A stretch of DNA of 31,017 nucleotides from PALSA-505 sp035308365 (GTDB lineage Bacteria; Actinomycetota; Actinomycetes; Streptosporangiales; Streptosporangiaceae). The DNA lies in the NCBI GenBank assembly GCA_035308365.1, contig DATGGU010000028.1, positions 1 through 31,017 on the forward strand, in the 5' to 3' direction. Shown here one piece after another: positions 6,267-13,471 of the stretch. Each line of letters begins with the position of its first letter. The stretch's first letter is position 1. Position numbers and translations under genes: made by a program. The notes below the pieces were generated by a model. The model was given only the letters and a program-made list of their open reading frames with translations, was not told the origin of the DNA and did not search any database.

Positions 6267-6638
6267 CTAGGCGCTCCTGCGCGCGGGCGCGGGGTCATCG
6301 GTGACGCCGCGGCGCTCCCTGATCACGGCCAGGCGCTCGGCCAGGACCTCTTCAAGGTCCGCGATAGTCCGGCGCTCCATGAGCATGTCCCAGTGGCTGC
6401 GCGGCGGCTTGGCCTTCTTCTGGGCCGGCAGGTCCACGGCCGAGGTGTGAGCGGTCGCCCCGCACACCCGGCACTCCCAGACTGCCGGAATCTCCGCCTC
6501 AGCGGCGAACGGCACGGTAAAATGGTGGCCCTTCGGGCAGTCGAAAGCCACTTCCCGGCGGGGTGCCAGGTCGGTGTTGCGGTCGTTCTCGTAGCTCGTC
6601 GCTCCCAGCCGCGTGCCGCGAAGTGCGCGTTCCGCCAT
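6267..6638 (-). CDS. rbpA: RNA polymerase-binding protein RbpA
   Basis: This 123-aa protein is the actinobacterial RNA polymerase accessory factor that binds group 1/2 sigma factors and stabilises open promoter complexes. It has the N-terminal GTRLGATSYENDR segment, the core beta domain with CPKGHHFTVPFA and WECRVCG, and the sigma-interacting tail RSHWDMLMERRTIADLEEVL...RLAVIRERRG. All regions are intact and the length is normal. GGGAGG precedes ATG 6638. Upstream lie two matches to the SigR-type promoter consensus, which fits the thiol-oxidative-stress control known for rbpA in Streptomyces coelicolor. Confidence 0.97.
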   Translation of the reverse strand: MAERALRGTRLGATSYENDRNTDLAPRREVAFDCPKGHHFTVPFAAEAEIPAVWECRVCGATAHTSAVDLPAQKKAKPPRSHWDMLMERRTIADLEEVLAERLAVIRERRGVTDDPAPARRSA

Positions 6639-6678
6639 AACCCACTGCCTCCCAGGCGCTTACCCGTCCAAGTGCGTT

Positions 6679-6720
6679 AACGCTGAGTACCCGAACAAGA
6701 TTCCCGCTCCGCCCAGTTCC
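6679..6720 (-). promoter_or_regulatory. Two overlapping SigR-type promoter matches upstream of rbpA
   Basis: On the minus strand GGAAT (6704-6700), an 18-base spacer and GTT (6681-6679) match the SigR/SigH-type pattern GGAAT-N18-GTT. Sixteen bases upstream a second pair, GGAAC (6720-6716), 19 bases, GTT (6696-6694), matches the N19 form. The downstream copy would start transcription around 6670, giving a leader of about 30 bases ahead of ATG 6638. In Streptomyces coelicolor rbpA is a known member of the SigR regulon, so the match is expected from family knowledge. Confidence 0.7.
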
Positions 6721-6742
6721 AACCACATCCGGGCGGACGGGA

Positions 6743-7564
6743 TCACGCCGTTTGGGATCGCAGACCGGATCGCGGGTCAGGCGATTGCCCCCTGACGCCC
6801 TTGGGATGCCACTCGCCGCGCTCCGTCAGCACGTCACGAAGCAGGACGGTCTGGTCTGTCATGATCCCGTCAGCACCCAGGTCGAGCAGGCAGGTCATCT
6901 CGGTGCGGTCGTTGACCGTCCACACGTGTACCTGAAGGCCCATCGCGTGTGCCCGCCGGATGAAGCCCCTGGTGGCGATCATCGACGGGATCTGCGCACA
7001 GCGCACGCCGGCTTTCAGCAGGGTGCGGCCGAGCATCGGGCCGGTGCCGGCCCAGCCGCCGCCCATCCTGATCGCGGCCAGCCCGGCCGGGGACACCGCC
7101 GTGCAGACCGGGCGGCCGATCGCCCGGCGGGCGGCGGCGAGCCTGCGGGTGGAGAACGAGCAGATGCACACCCGGTCCCATGCCCCGGTCCGCCGCAGCG
7201 ATTCGGCCAGCGGTGCCACCACCGGCTCTTCCTTCACGTCCAGGTTGAACCTGGTGTCCGGCCAGGCCGCGAGCAGGTCCTCGAGCAGTGGGATGCGCTC
7301 ACGGCCGCCGATGCGCGCCGCGGCGACCTCACGGTAGGGCATCCGGGCGATCCGGCCGGTGCGGTCGGTGACCCGGTCCAGCGTGTGGTCGTGGAAGGCG
7401 ACCAGGACACCGTCCGAGGTGGCGTGCACGTCGGTTTCCAGGTACCTGTAGCCGAGTTCTACCGCGTGCTCGAAGGCGGGCCATGAGTTCTCCAGGTTGT
7501 GAGCCGGCCCACCCCGGTGCGCGAACGCGACCGGGCCCGGGTGATCGAGGAACATGTCCGCCAT
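6743..7564 (-). CDS. Glycerophosphodiester phosphodiesterase family protein
   Basis: A 273-aa TIM-barrel enzyme expected to hydrolyse glycerophosphodiesters to glycerol 3-phosphate and an alcohol. The catalytic motifs are present: AFAHRGG near the N-terminus, ETDVHATSDGVLVAFHD, FNLDVKEEP, and the C-terminal VHVWTVNDRTEM...GADGIMTD. No signal peptide is seen, so it is probably cytoplasmic. ATG 7564 is preferred because CATACT ends 7 bases upstream, giving a leaderless start; an open frame extends to 7606 and a further ATG at 7555 follows GGCGGAC. It starts 46 bases after the methyltransferase gene on the same strand and is separated from rbpA by about 100 bases. Confidence 0.88.
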   Translation of the reverse strand: MADMFLDHPGPVAFAHRGGPAHNLENSWPAFEHAVELGYRYLETDVHATSDGVLVAFHDHTLDRVTDRTGRIARMPYREVAAARIGGRERIPLLEDLLAAWPDTRFNLDVKEEPVVAPLAESLRRTGAWDRVCICSFSTRRLAAARRAIGRPVCTAVSPAGLAAIRMGGGWAGTGPMLGRTLLKAGVRCAQIPSMIATRGFIRRAHAMGLQVHVWTVNDRTEMTCLLDLGADGIMTDQTVLLRDVLTERGEWHPKGVRGQSPDPRSGLRSQTA

Positions 7565-7609
7565 ATCTGCGAGTATGCCGCCGGCGGCGGACCAGCGCGC
7601 AAACACCGG

Positions 7610-8251
7610 TTAACCGGATAGGGACGAACCGGTGCCAGGCTGTGCCCTCTTTGCCGGAACCACCCGCAGCACGCGGTATCCGGCCCGCGACGCGACCCGG
7701 GTGACCGGCCAGCCCGCACCCTCCAGCCAGCGGTGCAGCGAGTCCGAACCGAGGTGCCGCTGCACGACCAGGTAGGCCGCGCCACCGGGGGCCAGCCGGG
7801 CCAGCCATCCGGTCAGCATCTCGTGCAGCGCCTGCTTGCCGGTCCGCAGCGGTGGGTTGGACCAGATGACGTCCACCGTGCCCGGCAGCCCCGGATCTTC
7901 GGGCGCGACGCAGCGCACGTTGGCCAGGCCGGACCGCTCCGCGTTGCCGGCGCACAGCTCCAGCGCCCGCCGGTTGACGTCCACCGCCCAGACCCTGGCT
8001 TCCGGCGAGCGGGCGGCCAGCACCAGGGCCAGCGGGCCGTAGCCGCAGCCCAGGTCGAGCAGGTCGCCGGACGCCGGGGGAGCGGGCACGGTGTCCAGCA
8101 GGACCCGGGTACCCGGATCCAGCCGGCCGGCCGAGAACACCCCGGCGTCGGTCTCCAGCTCCAGCCGCAGCCCGGGCAGCAGTACGTGGACGAGGCCGGG
8201 CCGGTGCGCGGCGGCCGGCCGCTCGGTGTAGTAGTGCTGGTCCGCGCCGAT
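7610..8251 (-). CDS. RsmC-like class I SAM methyltransferase, non-canonical start
   Basis: The C-terminal catalytic part has the SAM-binding LLDLGCGYGPLALVLA, VWAVDVNRRALELC, and the N6/N2-methyltransferase motif VIWSNPPLRTGK, as in small-subunit rRNA guanine-N2 methyltransferases of the RsmC type. The first conventional start is GTG 8140, giving 176 aa. However, the family's N-terminal signature lies upstream in the same frame (DQHYYTERPAAAHRPGLVHV ... LELETDAGVFSAGRLDPGT). This frame has no ATG, GTG or TTG between the TGA at 8263-8261 and that signature; an ATC at 8251-8249 sits seven bases after GAGG and is my proposed start. The TGA is also the stop of the upstream DUF3817 gene. Confidence 0.75.
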   Translation of the reverse strand: MGADQHYYTERPAAAHRPGLVHVLLPGLRLELETDAGVFSAGRLDPGTRVLLDTVPAPPASGDLLDLGCGYGPLALVLAARSPEARVWAVDVNRRALELCAGNAERSGLANVRCVAPEDPGLPGTVDVIWSNPPLRTGKQALHEMLTGWLARLAPGGAAYLVVQRHLGSDSLHRWLEGAGWPVTRVASRAGYRVLRVVPAKRAQPGTGSSLSG

Positions 8252-8260
8252 GGCAGTGCC

Positions 8261-8602
8261 TCAGCGGGCGGCCGGGCTGGTGACGGCGGCCGCCTGGCCC
8301 CGCTGCGCCGGGACGATGTACCTGCGGTGCACCCACCGCTCCACCACGAACGTCAGCACCGGGACCGTGCCGGCCAGCAGGACCAGCAGGGTTGGGCCGG
8401 CCGGCAGCCGCAGCCGCCTGGTCAGCAGGTACGCCACGACCAGGTAGATCATGTACAGGATGCCGTGCGCCGTGCCGACATCGTTCACGATGACGTCGTT
8501 GTGCGCCGCCACCTGCAGCGGGATCCCCACGAAGCACAGCACCAGCAGCACCGCGCCGGTTATGTAGGCCATCACCCGGTACCGGAGCACCGCTGCATTC
8601 AC
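8261..8602 (-). CDS. DUF3817 domain-containing membrane protein
   Basis: This 113-aa protein has three predicted membrane helices: one around VMAYITGAVLLVLCFVGIP, one around GILYMIYLVVAYLL and one around TLLVLLAGTVPVLTFVVE, with the DUF3817 markers HG in the second and ERWVHRR after the third. GTG 8602 is chosen over ATG 8626 because AGGAGG lies 7 bases before it. Function is unknown; family members are small integral membrane proteins of Actinobacteria. It lies 31 bases after the two-helix membrane protein gene and 9 bases before the methyltransferase, so all three probably form one transcript. Confidence 0.85.
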   Translation of the reverse strand: MNAAVLRYRVMAYITGAVLLVLCFVGIPLQVAAHNDVIVNDVGTAHGILYMIYLVVAYLLTRRLRLPAGPTLLVLLAGTVPVLTFVVERWVHRRYIVPAQRGQAAAVTSPAAR

Positions 8603-8633
8603 CGGCCAACCTCCTGCCGTTCCCATCCGGGGC

Positions 8634-9056
8634 TCATCTGAGCCCGTGCCACCGCCCGTGACCCTTCACCTGGTCCTGCAGCCGGGCGAGGTAGGCATTG
8701 TAGGCCGCCAGGTCCGCGTCCTCGGGCTCGTCTTCGCCCACCGTGGCCGAGCCCTTGCCGCCAGGCAGCTCCGCTCCGCTGGGCCGCACCGCGAACTCTG
8801 CCTTGTCCGGCGCCTCGCCGGTGTCCGGCGGAGAGAACTCGTCGCGGATCGTCTTCGCCCAGAACACCACGCCGAAGACCGCGAAGACCGGCCACTCGAA
8901 CGTGTAGGCCCAGCTCAGTGAGTTACCCGCTTCGGCCCGCCGGAGCTGCCACCAGCCGAGTGCGAGCATGCCGGCCACCGCCAGCACGGTGAAGGCATGC
9001 CAGCCGAGCCACCGTGGGGTGATCAGGAAACGCCACCGTGGCGCCGGACCGGGCAT
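8634..9056 (-). CDS. Hypothetical two-helix membrane protein
   Basis: This 140-aa protein has a basic start (PRWRFLITPRWLGWH), a first helix AFTVLAVAGMLALGWWQL, a short charged loop, a second helix TFEWPVFAVFGVVFWA, and a long acidic cytoplasmic tail (GEDEPEDADLAAYNAYLARL). Similar proteins are often found next to DUF3817 genes in actinomycetes; no biochemical role is known to me. TAGGCT at 9063-9068 ends six bases before ATG 9056 and no Shine-Dalgarno is visible, so the transcript is probably leaderless and begins the three- or four-gene minus-strand unit. Confidence 0.75.
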   Translation of the reverse strand: MPGPAPRWRFLITPRWLGWHAFTVLAVAGMLALGWWQLRRAEAGNSLSWAYTFEWPVFAVFGVVFWAKTIRDEFSPPDTGEAPDKAEFAVRPSGAELPGGKGSATVGEDEPEDADLAAYNAYLARLQDQVKGHGRWHGLR

Positions 9057-9115
9057 GTACCGAGCCTAGCGCCGCCGTACAGCCGTGGTGACCGGGGGCT
9101 GATCCACGGCGAAAC

Positions 9116-9142
9116 GGTCCCAGGCAACGATAATCTGGGACC
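9116..9142 (+). promoter_or_regulatory. Palindrome spanning a -10 box ahead of the 106-aa gene
   Basis: GGTCCCAG (9116-9123) and CTGGGACC (9135-9142) are perfect 8-bp inverted arms separated by 11 bases that contain GATAAT (9129-9134), a strong -10. The ATG of the next gene is at 9147, four bases past the right arm. A repressor bound to the arms would cover the core promoter. Alternatively the arms could form a hairpin if transcription starts further upstream. It lies in the 90-base gap between divergent genes, so it might also affect the minus-strand promoter at 9063. Confidence 0.55.
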
Positions 9143-9146
9143 GACT

Positions 9147-9467
9147 ATGGCGAACGTCCTTTCGCTGCGGCGGCGTGGCCCGGCGGCGCGGCTACCCGAC
9201 CGGCTCGGCGAGCTGCGCGGGCCCATGGTGGGAACCGTCGTGCTGCCCGTCCACCTGTCCTGGCACAGCCTGCGCGAGTTCGACGTCGCCGCCGGGCCGG
9301 ACCGGCTGTGCCTGTACACGATCGTGCTCAGCCAGGGCAAGCGCAACGACATCGCCCGCTTCGTGCACCCGGGCCTGCTCTGCCGGGACTGGCCGCAGCT
9401 GCGCGGCCTGCTCACTCCCCAGGTGCGCGACGCCTGCGTCCGCAAGCTCGGCCTGCCGTCCGCTTGA
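9147..9467 (+). CDS. Small hypothetical protein (106 aa)
   Basis: The protein begins MANVLSLRRRGPAARLPDRL and has a conserved-looking core, LRGPMVGTVVLPVHLSWHSL, then VLYTIVLS-type strands (RLCLYTIVLSQGKRNDIARF) and a C-terminal helix ending VRDACVRKLGL. I recognise it only as a common small actinomycete protein without known function. There is no signal peptide or membrane helix. It stands alone between a divergent membrane-protein operon and the adenylate-kinase-like operon. ATG 9147 is chosen because it follows the palindromic promoter; the open frame extends further upstream to 8997 across the promoter and the neighbouring gene. Confidence 0.65.
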   Translation: MANVLSLRRRGPAARLPDRLGELRGPMVGTVVLPVHLSWHSLREFDVAAGPDRLCLYTIVLSQGKRNDIARFVHPGLLCRDWPQLRGLLTPQVRDACVRKLGLPSA

Positions 9468-9490
9468 TCCGGTTCCCGCCGGCTGATTTG

Positions 9491-9505
9491 AAGAGAAATT
9501 CTCTT
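9491..9505. promoter_or_regulatory. AT-rich palindrome ahead of the kinase/PRPP synthetase pair
   Basis: AAGAGAA and TTCTCTT are perfect 7-bp arms around a single A, in otherwise very GC-rich sequence. It lies 24 bases after the 106-aa gene and 62 before the kinase. TTGACG at 9505-9510 directly follows and could serve as a -35, although no good -10 is seen 17 bases later. An operator is the likely reading; a weak terminator for the upstream gene is the alternative. Confidence 0.4.
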
Positions 9506-9566
9506 TGACGGTGCCCGGTGCCGCCGCCGGCTCGCGCTCCCGGCGGCGGCATGCCATCGTGACGGC

Positions 9567-10223
9567 ATGCGCAAATACGTGATCATGGGCGTGCAGGGGA
9601 GCGGCAAGGGCACCCAGAGCACGATGCTGGCCCGGGACCTGGATCTGGTACACATCAGCGTGGGCGACATCTTCCGGTGGAACGTACAGCAGCACACCAA
9701 GCTCGGCGCCCAGGTGCGGCGGACCATGGCCGCGGGCGAACTGGTCGCCGACGAGCTGGTGGAGGACATTGTCCGGGAGCGGATGACCCGGCACGACTGG
9801 AACTACGGGTTCATCATCGACGGGTTCCCGCGCAACGAGCGGCAGGCCGAGTTCTTCCTGGAGAGCTACGACATCGACGGCGTCATCCACCTCGACCTGC
9901 CCGACAGCGAGGTGCGCCGCCGGGTGCTGGCCCGGCGGCTGTGCTCGAACTGCGGCATGGACTACAACCTGATCGAGAACAGCCCGGCCGCGCCGGGCAA
10001 GTGCGACGCCTGCGGTGGCGACCTGGTCGCCAGGGAGGACGACACCGAGCAGGCGCTCGCCGTGCGGCTGCGCGACTACCACGAGAAGACCAACCCGGTG
10101 CTGGATGTGTTCCGGCGTAAGGAGTACGTCGTTACGGTGGACGCGCGGCCCGAGCCCGAACTGATCCAGCAGGCCATCCGCAACGCGCTGGCCCTGCCGC
10201 CCTACCAGCCCAGCCAGGCCTGA
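9567..10223 (+). CDS. Adenylate kinase-like nucleoside monophosphate kinase
   Basis: This 218-aa protein has the P-loop GVQGSGKGTQ (residues 8-17), the NMP-binding region with ISVGDIFRWN, GFIIDGFPRN and a long LID domain holding a zinc-ribbon-like CXXC pair: C126/C129 (CSNCG) and C146/C149 (CDACGG). That is the layout of long-form bacterial adenylate kinases, which convert ATP and AMP to two ADP. The P-loop differs from the usual GPPGAGKGTQ, and the gene is coupled to a PRPP synthetase rather than lying in the ribosomal-protein operon, so this is probably a second, specialised copy with possibly another NMP substrate. The next gene starts 28 bases later. Confidence 0.85.
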   Translation: MRKYVIMGVQGSGKGTQSTMLARDLDLVHISVGDIFRWNVQQHTKLGAQVRRTMAAGELVADELVEDIVRERMTRHDWNYGFIIDGFPRNERQAEFFLESYDIDGVIHLDLPDSEVRRRVLARRLCSNCGMDYNLIENSPAAPGKCDACGGDLVAREDDTEQALAVRLRDYHEKTNPVLDVFRRKEYVVTVDARPEPELIQQAIRNALALPPYQPSQA

Positions 10224-10251
10224 GCCCGGCATCCGGGGGAAAGGGACGAGC

Positions 10252-11196
10252 GTGCGAGACATCACGGTCTTCGGCGGCCGCGCGCACCCGGAGCTGGCCG
10301 CGGAGATCTGCGGCCAGCTCGGCACCCCGCTGCACCCCGTGCGGCTGCGCCGGTTCGCCAACGACTGCCTGAAAGTGCAGCTGCAGGCCAACTGCCGGGA
10401 GCGCGACGTGTTCCTGATCCAGCCGATCGTGCCGCCGGTGCAGGAACACCTGGTCGAGCTGCTGCTGATGACCGACGCCGCCCGGGGCGCGTCGGCGGCC
10501 AGGGTCACCGTGGTCATGCCGCACTTCGCCTACGCCCGGTCGGACAAGAAGGACGAGCCCCGGGTGTCCATCGGCGGCAGGCTCGTGGCCGACCTGCTGG
10601 TCGCCGCCGGGGCGGGCCGGGTGCTGACCATGACCCTGCACTCGCCACAGGTGCACGGCTTCTTCTCGGTGCCGGTGGACCACCTGCACGCGCTGCGGGA
10701 ACTGGCGGCGCACTTTCGCGGGCAGGACATCGCCGGCTCGGTGGTCGTGTCGCCCGACCTGGGCAATGCCCGCAGCGCGGCCGCGTTCGCCCGCAGGCTC
10801 GGCCTGCCGGTCGCGGCCGGGGCCAAGCAGCGGCACAGCGACACCAGCGTGACGATCACCTCGATCATCGGCGACGTGGCCGGCCGGGACGTGATCATCC
10901 TGGACGACGAGATCGCCCGGGGGACCACGCTCATGGAGCTGCTCGGCAAGCTGGCCGAGCATGGAGCACGCACGGTGCGGGTCGCCTGCACGCACGGCCT
11001 GTTCTGTCACGGGGCGCTGGACCGGCTCGCCGCCAGGCCGGAGGTCACCGAGATCGTGTGCACGAACACGGTGCCGATCCCACCGGACCAGCGCCCGCCC
11101 AAACTGCACGTGCTCTCGATCGGCCCGGCCCTGGCCGAGGCGATCCGCCGGATCCACGACGGCGAGTCGGTCAGCGCCCTGTTCGAGCCGGCCTGA
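10252..11196 (+). CDS. Divergent ribose-phosphate pyrophosphokinase (PRPP synthetase)
   Basis: This 314-aa protein matches PRPP synthetase throughout: RFANDCLKVQLQANCRERDVF, the flexible loop HFAYARSDKKDEPRVSIGGR, the ATP-proximal TLHSPQVHGFF, SPDLGNARSAAAFARRLG, AKQRHSD, and the PRPP loop at about residues 217-226. It is atypical: the loop reads LDDEIARGTT instead of the usual DDMIDTGGT, so the second acidic cluster residue is Ala, and RVSIGGR replaces RxPISAK. The catalytic Lys-x-Arg (KQR) is kept. The GTG start follows AAGGGACG. With the adjacent kinase it could supply PRPP or a related pyrophosphorylated sugar to a special pathway; that is inference. Confidence 0.85.
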   Translation: MRDITVFGGRAHPELAAEICGQLGTPLHPVRLRRFANDCLKVQLQANCRERDVFLIQPIVPPVQEHLVELLLMTDAARGASAARVTVVMPHFAYARSDKKDEPRVSIGGRLVADLLVAAGAGRVLTMTLHSPQVHGFFSVPVDHLHALRELAAHFRGQDIAGSVVVSPDLGNARSAAAFARRLGLPVAAGAKQRHSDTSVTITSIIGDVAGRDVIILDDEIARGTTLMELLGKLAEHGARTVRVACTHGLFCHGALDRLAARPEVTEIVCTNTVPIPPDQRPPKLHVLSIGPALAEAIRRIHDGESVSALFEPA

Positions 11197-11352
11197 CGCT
11201 ATCCGGCGCTGACGGTGGACCAGGCGTGCCCGTCCTGAGACAGGCATTTGGACGCCGCGGCGGCCAAGGCGGTTCCGCGGAGCGATTCAGAGCAGCAGGA
11301 AAGCCCCCGCCACAGGGTTAACGAACAGGGGCCGGGATAACCGCGCGGCGAT
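11197..11352. terminator. Convergent gap with a weak terminator-like hairpin
   Basis: The 156-base gap between the PRPP synthetase and oligopeptidase B holds no gene. On the minus strand GGCCCC (about 11332) and GGGGGC (about 11303) can pair around a roughly 20-base loop and are followed by TTTCC, which may end the peptidase transcript. CCGCGG occurs twice (about 11261 and 11276) and may form another stem. Neither is strong. Confidence 0.3.
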
Positions 11353-13458
11353 TTACGCAGCGCCCGCGGTCCGGATGATCCAGGCCAGGACGAGAGCTTC
11401 CTCGCGCCAGGCGTCGTAGCGCCCGCTGCGCCCGCCGTGCCCCGCCTCCATCTCGGTCTTGAGCAGGAACGGCCCGCCCTGCCCCTGCGCCCGCAGCCGG
11501 GCGATCCACTTGGCCGGCTCATGGTAGAGAACGCGCGTGTCGTTCAGCCCCGCGGTCGCCAGGATCGCCGGGTAGCGCTGGCCGGTCACGTTCTCATACG
11601 GCGAGTAGCTCTTCATGTAGGCGTACACCACCGGGTCGTGCAGCGGATCGCCCCACTCGTCCCACTCGGTCACCGTCAGCGGCAGCGACGGGTCGAGCAT
11701 GGAGTTGAGCGCGTCCACGAACGGCACCTGCGCGACCATGCCGGCCACCGCCTGCGGCGCGATGTTGGCCACCGCGCCCATCAGCAGGCCGCCAGCCGAC
11801 CCGCCGCGGGCGATCAGCCGCTCCGGCGAGGTCCAGCCCCGCCGTACCAGGTGCTCGGCGCAGGCGACGAAGTCGGTGAACGTGTTCTTCTTGTGCAGCA
11901 GCTTGCCGTCTTCATACCAGCGGCGGCCCATCTCGCCGCCGCCGCGGATGTGCGCGATGGCGAAGACGAACCCGCGCCCGAGCAGCGACAGGTGCGGGAT
12001 GCTGAAGTACGGGTCGATGGGCATCTCGTAGCTGCCGTAGCCGTAGAGCAGGCAGGGAGCGCTGCCATCCAGCGGCGTCCCCTTGGGGCAGACCAGGGAG
12101 ATGGGCACCCGGGTGCCGTCGGTGGCTACCGCCCATTCGCGGTGCTCGGTGTAGTCGTCCGGGTCGTAGGGCGCCGCGCCGGGCAGGGTGAGCACCGGCC
12201 GGCGCTTCAGCAGGGTGAGCTCCCCGGTCGCGACGTCGCAGTCGTAGACCGACTCGGGCGTGATCAGCGACTCGTAGCGCAGCCTGAGCAGCGCGGACCG
12301 GTAGTCGGCGGTCTGGCCGGGCGACACCTGGTAGACCGGCTCGGGGAAGGTGATCTCGCTGGGCGCCGCGTCGCCGCGGTACACCGCGATCCCGGTCAGG
12401 CCGTCGCGCCGGTACCAGACGGTGAAGTGCCCGGCGAAGGAGTCCACGGCGATCAGCCGGGTGTCGTCGCGGTGGCCGATCAGCGGCCGCCAGCCCGCCG
12501 GGTTGGACACCGGCGCCTCGGCGAGCTCGAAGTTCACGGCATTGTCGTTGTGCAGGATGAGCAGCCTGCCCTCGCCTTCGCCCTGGTGGTCGACCCGGTA
12601 GTCCAGGCCGGCCCGGCGTTCGGTGACCAGCCGCGGCTGGCCGGCCGGGCCCGCCGCGTCGATCAGCCAGACCTCGCTGGTCAGCACGCTCGCCGACCGG
12701 ATCACGACGTAGCGCTCGCTGCGGGTCAGGCCGAGCCGGACCCAGAACCGCTCGTCCGCCTCCTCGAAGACGGTCACGTCCTGCGATACCGGCGTGCCGA
12801 TCACATGCCGCCAGGCCCGGTTCGGCCGCCAGGCGTCGTCCACGGTGGTGTAGAAGATGACCGAGCCGTCCTGGGACCAGGCCACGCTGTAGTGCGTCCC
12901 TGTGATCTCGTCGGCGAGCACCTCGCCGGTGCGCAGATCCTTGACCCGCAGCGTGAAGCGCTCGCCGCCGCTGAAGTCGGTGGAGTAGGCCAGCAAGGTG
13001 CCATCCGGGCTCACCGTGAAGGCGCCGAGCGCGAAGAAGTCGTGACCCTGCGCCAGCTCGTTGCCGTCGAGCAGGATTTCCTCCCCGGCCAGCGGCTGGC
13101 CCTCGGCGGGCAATGGCGGCCGGATCTCGTCCGGGCCGGCCGCCCGGCGGCACTGGATCCGGTACTGCTGGCCCTCGACGGTCCGGGAGTAGTACCACCA
13201 GCCGCCCTTGCGAACCGGGACCGACAGGTCGCTCTGCTGGGTGCGGCCCTTGATCTCATCGAAGATCGTCTCGCGCAGGCCGGCCAGGCCCTCGATCGCG
13301 GCCTCGGTGTAGGCGTTCTCCGCTCGCAGGTAGGCGAGCACGTCCGGGTTGGTCTTCTCGGCCAGCCAGGCGTAGTCGTCCATGACCGTGTCGCCATGGT
13401 GGAGACGCTTGGCGGGAATGCGGCTGGCTATCGGGGGCTGCGTGGACGGCGTTGTCAT
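11353..13458 (-). CDS. ptrB: Oligopeptidase B (S9A serine peptidase)
   Basis: This 701-aa cytoplasmic peptidase cleaves after basic residues in short peptides. The N-terminal half is a beta-propeller (GTLLAYSTDFSGGERFTLRV and similar blades) that gates the active site. The C-terminal alpha/beta-hydrolase domain carries the triad: Ser554 in GGSAGG, Asp640 in GLNDTRV and His674 in AGHGGRSGRY. The YGYGSYE and FAIAHIRGGGEMGRRWYEDG blocks are characteristic of oligopeptidase B. Length is normal for the family and there is no signal peptide. The -10 TAGAAT ends exactly 7 bases before ATG 13458, so the mRNA is likely leaderless. It is divergent from the ABC-two-component operon. Confidence 0.95.
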   Translation of the reverse strand: MTTPSTQPPIASRIPAKRLHHGDTVMDDYAWLAEKTNPDVLAYLRAENAYTEAAIEGLAGLRETIFDEIKGRTQQSDLSVPVRKGGWWYYSRTVEGQQYRIQCRRAAGPDEIRPPLPAEGQPLAGEEILLDGNELAQGHDFFALGAFTVSPDGTLLAYSTDFSGGERFTLRVKDLRTGEVLADEITGTHYSVAWSQDGSVIFYTTVDDAWRPNRAWRHVIGTPVSQDVTVFEEADERFWVRLGLTRSERYVVIRSASVLTSEVWLIDAAGPAGQPRLVTERRAGLDYRVDHQGEGEGRLLILHNDNAVNFELAEAPVSNPAGWRPLIGHRDDTRLIAVDSFAGHFTVWYRRDGLTGIAVYRGDAAPSEITFPEPVYQVSPGQTADYRSALLRLRYESLITPESVYDCDVATGELTLLKRRPVLTLPGAAPYDPDDYTEHREWAVATDGTRVPISLVCPKGTPLDGSAPCLLYGYGSYEMPIDPYFSIPHLSLLGRGFVFAIAHIRGGGEMGRRWYEDGKLLHKKNTFTDFVACAEHLVRRGWTSPERLIARGGSAGGLLMGAVANIAPQAVAGMVAQVPFVDALNSMLDPSLPLTVTEWDEWGDPLHDPVVYAYMKSYSPYENVTGQRYPAILATAGLNDTRVLYHEPAKWIARLRAQGQGGPFLLKTEMEAGHGGRSGRYDAWREEALVLAWIIRTAGAA

Positions 13459-13471
13459 GCCGCGGATTCTA
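13459..13471 (-). promoter_or_regulatory. -10 element for leaderless oligopeptidase B mRNA
   Basis: TAGAAT (13471-13466 on the minus strand) is followed by CCGCGGC and ATG 13458. No Shine-Dalgarno is present. The expected start site coincides with the A of the ATG. A GC-rich inverted pair (GGGGGAAAACCCC) lies about 12-25 bases upstream of the -10 in place of a recognisable -35. Confidence 0.5.

Noticed and set aside
7329..8609. A 426-codon minus-strand frame across the GDPD, methyltransferase and DUF3817 genes
   Set aside because: Low-complexity shadow in the wrong frame of three recognisable genes.
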